The notes beneath the pieces are model-generated. The model made no database searches and had not been told where the DNA came from. It saw only the letters and a program-made list of their open reading frames with translations. Shown one piece after another: positions 1-11,090 of a stretch of DNA of 64,000 nt (the stretch's first letter is position 1; every line of letters begins with the position of its first letter). The DNA is from Enoplolaimus lenunculus (lineage: Eukaryota > Nematoda > Enoplea > Enoplida > Thoracostomopsidae): positions 1 through 64,000 of the forward strand of contig JASANG010000312.1 of NCBI GenBank assembly GCA_030248215.1, in the 5' to 3' direction. The position numbers and the translations under genes are program-made.

Positions 1-19
1 TTATTTTGTTGTATTTTAG

Positions 20-3000
20 AGTTATGTAAAATCAGACGTGGTTGACGGCGAATCGGCACCTGTTCAACAAATTATGCTTCAATTATGGGATACGGCGGGT
101 CAAGAGCGGTAATAAACAATTTATATTTTCTTACCATCTATATATTAAAGCTGGTATGCCACACATACGTATTTTGGGCAAGTTTCCAGCATGCTTTGTT
201 TACAGTAGTTTTATACACAAATGCTGTTGTTCTATTAGAACATTGGCAAACACGTTTTTATGCATTTGCTAACACTTGCGCATTGCGCAAAGACGGACGA
301 CTTTAAATTTTAAAGTTAAAAATAAAACTTTGTTAAGTATTCTGTTTCAAAAAAATTCCTTCAAAAAATTTTCTATTTCCGGATGTAAGCCTACGGTAGC
401 TATGTTTTCCGGCCGGATAAAGAATACAGAGCGCATACCTAATGCTTCAGAATTGGGTTTTGTTTCTCAAAACCAGTTTTTGGACAAATTTTCTACGCCG
501 AAACTAGTACAGGCTCATAACCGAAACTTGACCCCAAACGGCGTGCGTCGGCGAAACTTTCAACTCGCTCTCCTTAATAAGGGGTCGACCAAAAACGCAT
601 CGTTTGCTGGGTATATTGTTTTGTACACAGAATGTATCCAGTTGCACACACTTGAAAAAGTCATTATCAGCTTTTGGTTAAATTGATATGTTTGCCAACT
701 ATGATTGCGCAGCACCAAACATCCAAAATCACCGGATTCGCCACTACGCCAACGCTTTTGACAAATTATCGCCACGTATTTGATGTGGTATAAAACTAAA
801 TTTAGAGCTTGTATTCACAAATGTTTGTAGCAACTATTACCAGTTGGTGAGATAGGTCTTGTAATATTCGGACCAGTAAATGTTGAGGCTAAAAATTCAG
901 CACATTTTTCGCATATGATTTACTCTACTTCTGTACAAATTTTGAGGTATGCAATTGCAACAGTTCGTTTGTTTGAAAAGCTATTACTAATCGGTGATAA
1001 GGTGCTATATATGCATTTGAGAATATGGGTCATTATTTAAAATTACACTATTTTTAGGTTTCGAAGTTTAACCACTGCCTTCTTCCGCGACGCAATGGCC
1101 TTTTTAGTTCTCTTCGATATCACAAGCGAACGTTCATTTTTGAACGTACGTGATTGGCTCAGCCAGGTAAACAGAAACCTATACAAAGGGGATACAGGGA
1201 TATAGGGATATATCCCCTCGTCAATTCTGAAAAGGCTCACAACAACGCGTTTACAGGCTGTAGGGCCCATGTATAGAACAGGGCCGGAACAGCAGTATAA
1301 GCATATTCCTAAGCCTAAGCGTAACCCTAATTCTAAGCCTAAGCGTATGGATGAGCCTATTCCTAAGCCTAAGCCCCTAAGCCTAAGCCTAAGCGTATGG
1401 ATGACCCTATTCCTAAGCCTAAACCTAAGCCAAAGCCTACGCAACAAAAATAGTCTAAAGCTTAAACTGACGCTATTATAGCCCCTCCGGAAAACGATCC
1501 GGCCCTGTTCTATACATGGCCGGGCTGTAGAATAACCTTCAAAGATAACAAATATTTTCTCGCTCTCTACGCTCGCTCGCTAGATGAAGTTACCCACCGA
1601 AATGAAAAACGTAGCTATGTCATTATCGTTTGCCATTGCTTTGTTTTCATTTCAGAATTGCAAATTTTAATGTCATTTGATCCAGCAGGTACGCTTTCAA
1701 TAAATGCATTTTCCACTCAACGTTAATATTTCGGTAGGAACAGAGCTGGCAAGACCATTATATTCTCAGTAGGGGAAATTATAATCTTACCTGACGTTGA
1801 GGAAATTTAATCACAGTGGCCACAACTATAAACAAGCTGGCATGCTTCATGATGTCCAAGATGAATATACCAAAAACCAGAAACCAGATGCTCAGCACCT
1901 GAATCTACAATTGGTCGCTAGACTACTTGAAGCCTAACAGTGTCCTAAAGACTATGAATAAACCAAACATCAAAAGTGCAATCATAAGGCTACGCCTAAG
2001 CCTCATAATGATGGCTGACAAATTGTCGAGTCTATAAAATTTCGGATTGCAAGTTGTCGATCGACGAGTTGTTTCGCGACGAATTGTCGTGATTCCGGCG
2101 GATCTAAGTTTCTCTTGGATTGTCCAGCAACTTCCAAGCATCGACTTAGAAATTTGATAACGATCGCGTTGCTCGTTGTATGAAACAAACCAGAAATGTT
2201 TTAAAATCAGCTAACTGTGGCATCTTGTTTGTTTAAATATTTCAGCTAAAGCTTCACGCTTATTCTGATTCGCCAGATATTGTATTGGTGGGAAACAAGT
2301 GTGATCTCGAAGATAAACGACAAGTTTCCTACGCTCGAGCCAAAAAATATGCTGATCAGGAAGGGTACGTTTAGCTGAGCTTGAAAATTCCAGTCCCGTC
2401 GACGGCAGGTTACCTTTCCTATGGGTGGGAGCTAAAAAATTACTCCGGAGATGTGTACAACGGTTTTCAATGACTTACAAGAAAGGTTGAAAATTTTCTA
2501 GGGATACCAAAACGGTTTCAGGGAGACTGAGCCTCTACGACCTTCCCTTTGGCAACGTGACCGTATACGGCGATACCCGGATATCAGATTTTAGATTTAA
2601 AAGAAGCAAACACCACTGTGATACACTGTTCTATATACTGATTTCAGCATCACAGCTCTGTCTCGGTAATTTTATTAATTACAATTTAGAAATTACTTTA
2701 GGCATGCAATATTTCAATTAATAGGTTAAGCCAAATCTTGACACTCGTTCAGTGCACATTTTTCTCTAATGCTCTCTTTATGTCGAATTTTCTACTCCAG
2801 GATTTAGGTTTAACTTTAATGTCATCTTGTGTTTTTTTCGTCAATTACACTGCAAAAATAGGGAGTCAAATTGACTATCTCCGAAGTAGGCTTTTCCTGA
2901 CTACACAAACTGAGTCAAATTCGACTCTACCACAGTCAAAGTAGGCTTTTACTGACTACACAAACAGAGTCAAATTCGACTCTACCACAGTCAAATTCGA

Positions 3001-3410
3001 CTCACTGAATCACACGTTTGACTCTGACGGAGTCGAGTTTGACTCAGTTTGTGTAGTCAGGAAAAGCCTATTTCCGAGAAAGACAATTTGACTCACCATT
3101 TTTTACAGTGTACCGTAACCCAGTGCGTTTTGTACGAAATTGCACTTTTTTTGGCAGGTTGCCATATTTTGAAACAAGCGCAGCGACCGGTGCTAATGTA
3201 AACAAACCAATTGAAGTATTGTTAGACATGGTAATGCAAAGGATTGATCGTGTAATGAACCGAAATCAACTTAATTCCGGTTCAGCGTTGAAACCCGGTT
3301 CGGCTGAATTGGGTGGAAGCCATTTGGTCGATGATCACCCTGCATTGCGTAAATCTCAAACTTACGCTGACTTTGTTTCGACCGCTAAAGAATATTGTGG
3401 CAGTTGTTGA
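20..3410 (+). CDS. Rab27-type small GTPase, 3' four exons (5' end outside window)
   Basis: Rab GTPase that in animals directs docking of secretory and dense-core vesicles; closest family is Rab27 (AEX-6 in C. elegans). Exons read at 20-108, 1058-1166, 2246-2364 and 3158-3410, all with GT donors and AG acceptors and matching phases (2, 0, 2). Together they give 189 residues and a TGA stop; Rab27 is about 220 residues, so the P-loop and switch I exon(s) lie left of the window. Visible motifs are WDTAGQER (G3, switch II), GNKCDLED (G4) and [12 protein letters not shown] (G5), plus the Rab27-like segment [13 protein letters not shown]. The tail ends KEYCGSC: cysteines are spaced C-x-x-C, not the usual CC or CxC, so prenylation may be atypical. 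Introns hold several short repeats. Identification as Rab27 is confident by recalled family sequence; no search was run. Confidence 0.9.
114..300 (+). repeat. Interspersed repeat, copy 1 (intron of the Rab gene)
   Basis: A block running from a TATATATTAAAGCTGG segment to a GCGCATTGCGCAAAG palindrome. The same order of segments recurs at about 28250-28430, and the first half recurs inverted at 54690-54785. Family unknown; no coding content. Confidence 0.55.
540..690 (+). repeat. Fragment of the palindromic CGCAACGCGTGC-type repeat
   Basis: Shares with the 9527-10525 cluster the string order: palindromic C/G run, GACCAAAAACGCA, a GGGTA-ATTGT segment, ACAGAATGT-TCCAGTTGCACAC and a CTTG end. It is a diverged single unit in a Rab intron. 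Confidence 0.45.
811..1027 (+). repeat. Small TIR element with ATTCTCAAATG-type ends
   Basis: About 215 bp ending in inverted repeats: ATTCACAAATGTTTGTAGC at the left and GCATTTGAGAATAT at the right, followed inward by a CCAGTTGGTGATAGG / CTAATCGGTGATAAGG pair. A better preserved copy is at 37590-37803. It ends about 30 bp before the second Rab exon shown here. Confidence 0.6.
1264..1521 (-). mobile_element. TTAGGC-bearing TIR element (family 1), copy 1
   Basis: Both ends carry a near-perfect inverted repeat, GGCCCATGTATAGAACAGGG and its reverse complement. The interior is arrays of CCTAAG/TTAGGC interrupted by short spacers such as CATATTCCTAAG and GCGTATGGATGAG. No open frame of its own; a non-autonomous element built around the nematode telomere hexamer. 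Confidence 0.8.
1930..2110 (+). repeat. Interspersed repeat with GACAAATTGTCG core
   Basis: Contains AACAGTGTCCTAAAG, then a CTAAGCC stretch, CATAATGATGGC-GACAAATTGTCG and a TATAAAATTTCGGATTG-CAAGTTGTCG segment. The same parts recur at 5610-5720 (where they seed the 74-bp tandem array) and 7035-7110. Confidence 0.5.
2848..3110. mobile_element. Foldback TIR element of the GAGTCAAATTGACTC family, copy 1
   Basis: Ends CACTGCAAAAA and its complement TTTTTACAGTG, with arms made of GAGTCAAATTGACT, CTACACAAACTGAGTCAAA and their complements, so almost the whole element can fold. The left arm contains an internal duplication, making this copy longer than those at 17094, 38519 and 61130. It lies in the last Rab intron, ending about 48 bp before the final exon. 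Confidence 0.75.
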
Positions 3411-4892
3411 TAATCATAAATGGATTGAAATATTTTGGGCTGCGTTGCAGAGACACGACTTTTAGATCGACCTTTGGCTCAAATCAGCAATCGAAACAAA
3501 TATCGAACTCAATTTTAACCGATAAACGAGGAGTATGACAGTCACTTGGGAACACGGGAGTCTGGGGTGACAGTCGGCACCGTAAGAAAATTATGGGGGG
3601 TGTCAATGACAGCCCTAAAATAACCATCAAATCTAAAATTTCCGATTCGAATTTAAAACATTTAATGCAAAAAATGCGCTGGCTTTAGATCGAATGTCTC
3701 TGTTATTGGGTTCGCTGCTGCAGGGCCGGAGCAACCGCTCCCATAGACCCCATTCGGGGGGGGGGGGGGCACCGCAATAAGCGACCCCCACCCTAACGAG
3801 ATTTTAAACAGTAAATTTGAAAAGTTTATCGATTATCGCAGGGCCACCGCCCCTAAACTTAGAAGAAAGGGTCCACCCTAGCCTAGTCCGGCGTTGAGCT
3901 GCTGAGCTCCTGGTTGACATCCCCGAACCAAAACCGTTCCCACGTCCCTGGAAAAGTATCGTGGCTACTCCTGACAGTCTTATTGAATATGACTGCGTTT
4001 CGCAGAGAGGTCATTTAAATCGACCTTTGACTCGTATTTGTGATCGTTAAATTATCTGTCTGTATTCTCAAATGTGTATAGCACCTATCACTGATTGGCG
4101 ACTGTAAGCATGTGAGGCATGCTTGTCCGTTATGTGCACATGCAATACAGTGCAGTGCACATCGGTTCTTACCTAAACAGACAGCGACCTTATGACCCGT
4201 GTCGTATTACTGAATATCGCACTTTAAATTAGACAAAGTATTTGTATTTGATTTACTCTGCTACTGCAATGAATTTGAGCCCTGAAGCTGTCATAGGTTG
4301 ACAGTTGGACGACGTTTGACTAACATGCAATAGGTGCTAGACACAGTTTAGAATCAGGATAACAATTGTCAATGGGGCGGCTCCGGAAATTTCTAACCAG
4401 CCGGTGGGCTGGCAGTCGTTATGAAACGCAATTTTTGCTGTATGCTACATATATGTGCCATCGGCGACGAAAAATTGTAAGGTAGGGACCTTACCATTTT
4501 ATCGCAATTAATTTTCACACGGGTGGGTGTACGCTTGCCTTCGACCCCGATGGATCCGCTAGGGCCAACACGCACATTCACTTAGTTTTGTAAAATAAGT
4601 TTCCTAAATTATCGACTTAGAATACTTGATGGGTCAAGAATTTTGTTGACCTCATTACAGTTTCAAGGCACCGGGTTCAGAGTCATGGTATAAATTGTTA
4701 GGCTCCTATTCATAGTTTCTTTCCACAGTTGCGCTATCTGACGTTTAGCGAAAATCTGAAATGTGTCAGACTTTGTCTTAGCCTTAACCTTAAATGTGCG
4801 GTGGAAGTGTATAAGAGCCAAATAGTAAATACAGGCCGAAGAACACTTTGTTAGCCATCTTAAGCAGCGTTGATTTTTCACTTAATTCATTT
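3411..4892. other. Intergenic stretch downstream of Rab27
   Basis: No exon seen. Holds a 12-base G run near 3758, a fragment of the ATTCTCAAATGTGTATAGCACC element at 4056-4098, and a segment at about 4100-4165 (CATGTGAGGCATGC, CAGTGCAGTGCAC) that reappears inverted at about 13140-13205. The rest looks featureless. Confidence 0.5.
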
Positions 4893-5133
4893 GACCAATG
4901 TTACTTTTCTGGACGTAACAGTAGATTAAGCGTATTCCTAAGCCTAAGCGTTGCAAAATGTGTTCCTAAGCCTAAGCCTAAGCGTTGCAAAAATGTGTTC
5001 CTAAGCCTAAGCCTAAGCTAAAGGGAGAGGAGCTTCAAATGCCTAAGCCTAAGCCTAAGCCTAAGCAAAAAATCGCAACCTAGAAACAAAACCCACAACT
5101 TTAGACCCCCCGCCCCTTAAAGTAACAGGGGCC
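4893..5133 (-). mobile_element. TTAGGC-bearing TIR element (family 2), copy 1
   Basis: Ends GACCAATGTTACTTTT and AAAGTAACAGGGGCC form the inverted repeat; inside is CGTAACAGTAGATTAAGCG then arrays of CCTAAG. The terminal sequence differs from family 1, so this is a separate element family with the same kind of telomere-like interior. Other copies: 19645, 46003, 52188 and 60448. Confidence 0.7.
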
Positions 5134-5675
5134 ATTCGTTTTATAGCGGCGATAAAATTTACCAAACAACTTTTTAAATGACCGTTGGTTGATGGATGCC
5201 CTATTCTCACCGCCGGACGCCGCTGTGCGCTGGCGTGCGACATGAAAATAAAATTTGTTTATGGAAAAATTGTCGCACATCAATAAAACCGATTTTGCCT
5301 TTGTTAGCAATGCATAGCGGCGATTGACGGCGTTAAACACAGTAAAGTATTGCACATCCTTAAGTCGACAGTGAAATTTATAGGCTTTCAATATTTCATA
5401 TTAATCTATTTTTATGCAAATTTAAAAAAGTCAAAAATATTTTGAAATTCACATTTATGGGGTTTGATATTAGGCTCTAACCTAAATTCACTCTCTATTC
5501 CAGGTTTACTGCAGTATTTAATAGTGTTTGATCGACAGTGTTTGTTTTGTCATGCAAATTAAAATTGTGTTTAAAATCAATCAACGACAATTTGTCGCCT
5601 GATTATACTTGTCACCCAACAGTGTCCTAAAGCCTAAAATCTAAGCTTGATCCTAAGCGTAAATCCTGAGCATAT

Positions 5676-6267
5676 AACCATAATGACGGCGACAAATTGT
5701 CAAATGTATCAGTGGCGTACCGAGAAATTTTGATTGGAGGGGGCCGCATAACCATAATGACGGCGACAAATTGTCAAATGTATCAGTGGCGTACCGAGAA
5801 ATTTTGATTGGAGGGGGCCGCATAACCATAATGACGGCGACAAATTGTCAAATGTATCAGTGGCGTACCGAGAAATTTTGATTGGAGGGGGCCGCATAAC
5901 CATAATGACGGCGACAAATTGTCAAATGTATCAGTGGCGTACCGAGAAATTTTGATTGGAGGGGGCCGCATAACCATAATGACGGCGACAAATTGTCAAA
6001 TCTATCAGTGGCGTACCGAGAAATATTGACTGGAGGGGGCCGCATAACCATAATGACGGCGACAAATTGTCAAATCTATCAGTGGCGTACCGAGAAATTT
6101 TGATTGGAGGGGGCCGCATAACCATAATGACGGCGACAAATTGTCAAATGTATCAGTGGCGTACCGAGAAATTTTGATTGGAGGGGGCCGCATAACCATA
6201 ATGACGGCGACAAATTGTCAAATGTATCAGTGGCGTACCGAGAAATTTTGATTGGAGGGGGCCGCAT
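5676..6267 (+). repeat. Tandem array, 74-bp unit, about 8 copies
   Basis: Unit runs CATAACCATAATGACGGCGA ... GGCGTACCGAGAAATTTTGA ... GGAGGGGGCCG. Copies are almost identical; two carry the shared variants CTATC for GTATC. Since 74 is not a multiple of three, the array generates staggered 62-64 residue minus-strand open frames, which are artefacts. Confidence 0.93.
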
Positions 6268-7162
6268 CCCTCAGGATTGTGCCTTTTTTCCGCCTAAAAG
6301 CAAACTTACAATCCTTTAACAGTACAGATCTCAATTTTCATCGTGGGATTTATGACGTGTGTCACGCTTCCGTAGTTGCTTCCAAGATCAATTTCAGAAT
6401 TCTGTTTTAGGTCCTTAAAATTTGACCAGTTTGGGTATCTGGAAAGATGGAATTGTTTGCCACGTAAACACGATTTGAAAAAAGCGTGAGCGAAGCGAGC
6501 GAAAAGCTAGACACTATTGTCTTTTACTCTAATACACAACTTCAGTTTGAAGACTGTGGGGAAATTTTTGTATAATATGAAATATTCCAAGGCACTAGGA
6601 GTTGAAACAGAGTGACTGAAGGCTGAAAGCCAGAATTTAAACAGAACTATGACAAATTCGCGAGCGAAGCGTGAGAGAAGCTATACATTGTTAATCTTTC
6701 TGTAACAGTCTAATCATTTCTATATTCATGTATCGCGGGGTCTATCCCGCCATACCGAACCACACCTGGTTTAGGGGTTATGTAGTGAAGCTTTGCACAA
6801 TTTTAATTACTATCTTTAGTTTTGAGCTGGTTAAATTGGGGAAATTAACTTTGATGTGTACCTTTGAACTGCGCCGCAGGCAAATTTTTTCGAAAATTGA
6901 TCAGTGAAAAATATCTCGAACGAAGCGAGCGAGAAACCATACGTAATTATTTTTATGTAATGTAAATTATGACGCAAGTACTGATTCCGATTGGGGGGGC
7001 CGCGCTTCCCGACTTATCCCCCCTCACGGTACGCTCCTGGAGTCTATGAAATATCGGAATACAAGTTGTCGGGCGACGAGTCGTTAGGGACGAATTGCTG
7101 TGATACCGTTTGAAATATATTTTTATGTTCCCATATAATTGGTTAAAAATAGCTTTTGAGGC
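6268..7162. other. Intergenic, no gene seen
   Basis: No exon found. Short GC-skewed strings of the form GCGAGCGAAGCG occur at about 6487, 6658 and 6917. A GGGGGGGCCGCG segment near 6994 and a TATGAAATATCGGAATACAAGTTGTCG block at 7045-7080 belong to repeats seen elsewhere in the window. Confidence 0.5.
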
Positions 7163-7235
7163 CCATGTATAGACCAGGGCCAACAGTTTAAGCTTTAGAC
7201 TAGCATTTTTGCTTAGGCTTAGGATAGTTTAGACT
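7163..7235 (+). mobile_element. Truncated family 1 TTAGGC element
   Basis: Keeps one end (GCCCATGTATAGACCAGGGC) and the typical AGCTTTAGACTA-GCTTAGGCTTAGG stretch, then stops; the other end is missing. Confidence 0.6.
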
Positions 7236-7395
7236 ACTAATCCTGCCCTTCGATATATTTTTGACTTTTGATGAGGAAAATATTTCTTAATGTTTTAAAA
7301 CACTTTTTTAAATTTTAGGTTTTTAAAAATACGTCTGCTTCTTTGGTGACTCATGGGTACCTGTTAGAGAGCAAATCTTTCGCCATCCAGCGAAA

Positions 7396-7850
7396 AAACA
7401 CTGCATTAAGCCCTATTCACACGTGCAAGCTTTCGCTGCGAGAACTTGAAGCTACAAATTGCAACTTGGAAAACACTGCATTAAGCCCTATTCACACGTG
7501 CAAGCTTTTGCTGCGAGAACTTGCAGCTACAAATTGCAAATTGGAAAACACTGCATTAAGCCCTATTCACACGTGCAAGCTTTTGCTGCGAGAACTTGCA
7601 GCTACAAATTGCAAATTGGAAAACACTGCATTAAGCCCTATTCACACGTGCAAGCTTTTGCTGCGAGAACTTGCAGCTACAAATTGCAAATTGGAAAACA
7701 CTGCATTAAGCCCTATTCACACGTGCAAGCTTTTGCTGCGAGAACTTGCAGCTACAAATTGCAAATTGGAAAACACTGCATTAAGCCCTATTCACACGTG
7801 CAAGCTTTTGCTGCGAGAACTTGGAGCTACAAATTGCAATTGGAAGTTTT
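7396..7850 (+). repeat. Tandem array, 75-bp unit, 6 copies
   Basis: Unit starts at 7401, 7476, 7551, 7626, 7701 and 7776, each reading CTGCATTAAGCCCTATTCAC ... GCAGCTACAAATTGCAA. As 75 is divisible by three, two frames stay open for 178 and 189 codons; these are not genes. Confidence 0.93.
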
Positions 7851-8035
7851 GTCCAAAATCCCGTTCGAAAAACGTGTAGCTGCAAAAAATTCATTGAAAA
7901 TCAAGGTTAGGAATTTAGTTCACATGAATTTATTGCTTTCGCTTTCCGATTGGCTGATAAAAAGTGCAAGTTCTGTGTACAATTTGCAGCTGCAAGTTCT
8001 CGCAGCAAAAACTTGCACGTGGGAATAGGGTTTAA
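7406..8035. mobile_element. TTAAGCCC TIR element expanded by an internal tandem array
   Basis: Inverted ends TTAAGCCCTATTCACACGTG and CACGTGGGAATAGGGTTTAA. Ordinary copies (50120, 51633, 58741) are about 280 bp; this one is about 630 bp because its left 75 bp is repeated. The inner part (GTCCAAAATCCCGTTCG, AGGAATTTAGTTCACATG, GCTTTCCGATTGGCTGA) matches the other copies. TTAA-like duplication flanks the ends. Confidence 0.8.
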
Positions 8036-8794
8036 GGGCATATAAATTTTAAAATTCTGTTTGGTTGTGCCTCTGTTTGGTACTCCGACTTGTGTAAAAA
8101 TCAGGGACTAGACGTTTTTGTCAACGGTGCCACAAAATATGCTATAACCCAAGGCTATCACGTATCAGCCGCTTCCTCGAAACTCGTGATAGCCCTGGGC
8201 TATCACAAAACTTTATCTTCTATATATATTTATATTTGTAACACACATATGTTTATGTGTGTTATGAAACTTGATACCAGCAAGCTGAATTTTAGATTTT
8301 TAATCCTCTGCCCTTCACGCTAGCTCTGCACTATGAGGCGTTTTTGTGGCAATAGCTTATTCTTTAGACCGTTTTTTGCTCAGTCTTAGGTTACTTTAAA
8401 ACAATTACTAAAATTCCGATTCCGGTTCTGCTACCGACAAAATGTACTTCCGACTGGAACCTCTGCGTTTTTAGGTTCATTACATTTTCAGGTCCACAAT
8501 TTAGTTGTGACACAATTGGGTTTCCATGGTGTCTTTTGGTTTGTAAAACTTTACACAAACCGAACGAAATCAATATCTTTTAATTAAAAACATTTCAGTT
8601 TTAAAAAAAAGTCGTATTTTAAAATTCAAAAACCTACTATCACTGATTTCTCGTGGTCAAATCCATCAAAAGGGGCTTCGGTTTATATACAGCGGCAAAG
8701 ACTGTCATGTTAAAAATTTTTTCGAGTTTGGAAATGTTTACAAATTTACTCAAAGAGTATTAGCTTAAAGCTTAGAGTTGCGTTATGCTTGTCG

Positions 8795-9412
8795 TACGGC
8801 GCTGTCCGGCACTGTGCGTCACCCGTACGGCGCTGTCCGTCACTGTGCGTCACCCGTACGGCGCTGTCCGTCACTGTGCGTCACCCGTACGGCGCTGTCC
8901 GTCACTGTGCGTCACCCGTACGGCGCTGTCCGTCACTGTGCGTCACCCGTACGGCGCCATCCGTCACTGTGCGTCACTCGTACGGCGCTGTCCGTCACTG
9001 CGCGTCACCCGTACGGCGCTGTCCGTCACTGTGCGCACCCGTACGGCGCTGTCCGTCACTGTGCGTCACCCGTACGGCGCTGTCCGTCACTGTGCGTCAC
9101 CCGTACGGCGCTGTCCGTCACTGTGCGTCACCCGTACGGCGCTGTCCGTCACTGCGCGTCACCCGTACGGCGCTGTCCGTCACTGTGCGTCACCCGTACG
9201 GCGCTGTCCGTCACTGTGCGTCACTCGTACGGCGCTGTCCGTCACTGTGCGTCACCCGTACGGCGCTGTCCGTCACTGTGCGTCACCCGTACGGCGCTGT
9301 CCGTCACTGTGCGTCACCCGTACGGCGCTGTCCGTCACTGTGCGTCACCCGTACGGCGCTGTCCGTCACTGTGCGTCACCCGTACGGCGCCGTCCGTCAC
9401 CGCCTGTCACCC
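8795..9412 (+). repeat. GC-rich minisatellite, 31-bp unit, about 20 copies
   Basis: Unit GTACGGCGCTGTCCGTCACT plus GTGCGTCACCC. Nearly uniform, with one shortened unit near 9030 and a CAT variant near 8958. The flanks (GCGTTATGCTTGTCG on the left, CATACGATACCGCACGATGA on the right) resemble an element end also seen at 15290-15370. Because 31 = 1 mod 3, all three plus frames are open for over 210 codons, an artefact. Confidence 0.93.
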
Positions 9413-9526
9413 ATACGTTATCGTACGTGAGTTAATTGCATACGATACCGCACGATGACGGACGGGTCCGGACGTCACCAAAAGTATAGCTGTATCCCTA
9501 AAGTCGGTTTGTGAATTACTAAAAGT

Positions 9527-10525
9527 GTATGATTCAAGAGTGTGCAACTCTGAGGTTCCGCATGGTACCAAATGCACCAACGGGCATTGCGTTTTTGATC
9601 GACCCCCTCTTATTTAGAGGGCGTACAACCTGTGCGAACCATGGCACTTTATGTATATAGAACATCAAAAATTATCGTCACATAGTTTAGTTTACGTGTA
9701 TTGCATGTGATAGACACTCCTCTAAATCAAGGAATCAGCCAAAATCAAGGAATCGGCCAAAAACGCAACGCGTGCCCGGTACATTTTGTACCATGTGAAA
9801 CCCTAAGAGTTGAACAATGTTGTATCATACACTCTTGGTGATACCAAGAGTGGATGATCACTCTTTATAACAAGAGTGTGCGACTGGATACATTCTGTGT
9901 ATTAAAGAATGCACCCGGCACGCGTTGCGTTTTTGGCCTACCCCCCTTATTTGGGGGGGAATCGTTGAACCAATATTTTGAATTTTAGCTAAAGTCGCTC
10001 CGATTATATTTTAACTCCTGTGTTTACTATGTAGATTAAGTGGTGACTACCCCCCCAAATCAGGGGGGGGGGTCGAGCAAAAATGCAACGCGTGCTGGTA
10101 CACTTTGTGCCATGCCCGGCCTAGCAGTTGCACACTCTTCTGCAAGGTGGACATCATCCACTCTTGGTGATACCAAGAGTGCATGATACCCTTTAACAAG
10201 AGTATGCAACTGGGTACATTCTATGTAGAAAAAAATGTACCCAACGCGCGTTGCATTTTTGGCTTACCCCCCTATTTGGGGGGTGGGTCAAAATCTCCAT
10301 CGATGTTGAAATTCATGTGCTATTGTATGTACTAAAATGTGGTCCGATTATATTTTCGGTGTTGGTTGGCGGATACACGTGTAAAATGAACGTAAAATTT
10401 ACCCCACCCCAAAATGAGGGGGGTTGGCCAAAAACGCAACGCGTGCCGGGTACATTCTTTAATACACAGAATATGTCCAGTTGCACACTCTTGTTATAGT
10501 GATCATCCACTCTTGGTGATACGTA
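9527..10525. repeat. Cluster of three palindromic units (CGCAACGCGTGC family)
   Basis: Three successive units of about 280-370 bp, each with C-runs facing G-runs (ACCCCCC ... GGGGGG), AAAACGCAACGCGTGC and its complement outside them, and CACTCTTGGTGATACCAAGAGTG hairpin-like segments between them. Each unit could fold on itself. No coding content seen. Confidence 0.65.
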
Positions 10526-10734
10526 TTACTTTTTTATGAGACGATTATTTTAGCAATTGTTATGTTGTTGTTTACTTTTAATACCATATTAAAGCTATTT
10601 TAGTAAAACATACTAATGCTTTCAGATATGATAGATGAGATAAGCTAATAGCGATTTGCTACTAGTTTACATCTGATCGTGCAATCAGATCCAGAGGAAG
10701 ACGGGGTGGGTGTAAAAGCCAACCCCAGGTTTAT

Positions 10735-10812
10735 TTTTACGGTGAGGCTTAGGATTAGGAATATGCTTATACTACTGTTCACATGCCCTGCCACAGTTCT
10801 GTTTTATGGCAT
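10735..10812 (+). mobile_element. Degenerate family 1 TTAGGC element end
   Basis: GTGAGGCTTAGGATTAGGAATATGCTTATACTACTGTTC matches, in pieces, the right third of family 1 copies; ends are eroded. Confidence 0.4.
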
Positions 10813-10924
10813 TGTTTTAGTTAACTGATGCGTTAATTGGTGTTCCATGATGTCAAAAATAGCTAAAACTTCAATGTAATGCAAAAATCAGCATTAGGCT
10901 TATCGTTCGCTTCGCTCGCGAGGT

Positions 10925-11090
10925 AGACCCGTAGCCAAGGGGGGCAAGAGGGCCTCAGCCCCCATGTAAAACTTTGGCCCCCTAGAAAGTTGTCAACCTA
11001 ACTTGGAGCTCATTGAAAACCCTTGAATGCCTCTCCTGCAGAAATTTTCAGCCCATCATAGCAAGGTGAGCTGGCTACAGACCTGTCGCG
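10925..11090 (+). mobile_element. CCCGTAGCCA repeat, copy 1
   Basis: About 165 bp starting ACCCGTAGCCAAGGGGGGCA and ending AGCAAGGTGAGCTGGCTAC with GACCTG, so the ends are weakly inverted (GTAGCCA / TGGCTAC). Inside are CTCAGCCCCC and TCAACCT-ACTTG. Other copies: 23283, 26249, 36751, 49268, plus fragments at about 13560, 17740 and 52667. Confidence 0.65.

Noticed and set aside
5709-6267. Series of 62-64 codon minus-strand frames, spaced 74 bp
   Set aside because: One and the same frame repeated by the 74-bp array.
5676-6267. CRISPR array
   Set aside because: Direct repeats without unique spacers, in a eukaryotic intron-bearing sequence.
7343-8028. 178- and 189-codon frames
   Set aside because: Produced by six 75-bp copies of a transposable element end.
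8778-9458. Three overlapping frames over 210 codons
   Set aside because: A 31-bp repeat opens every forward frame; no splice, start or stop context supports translation.
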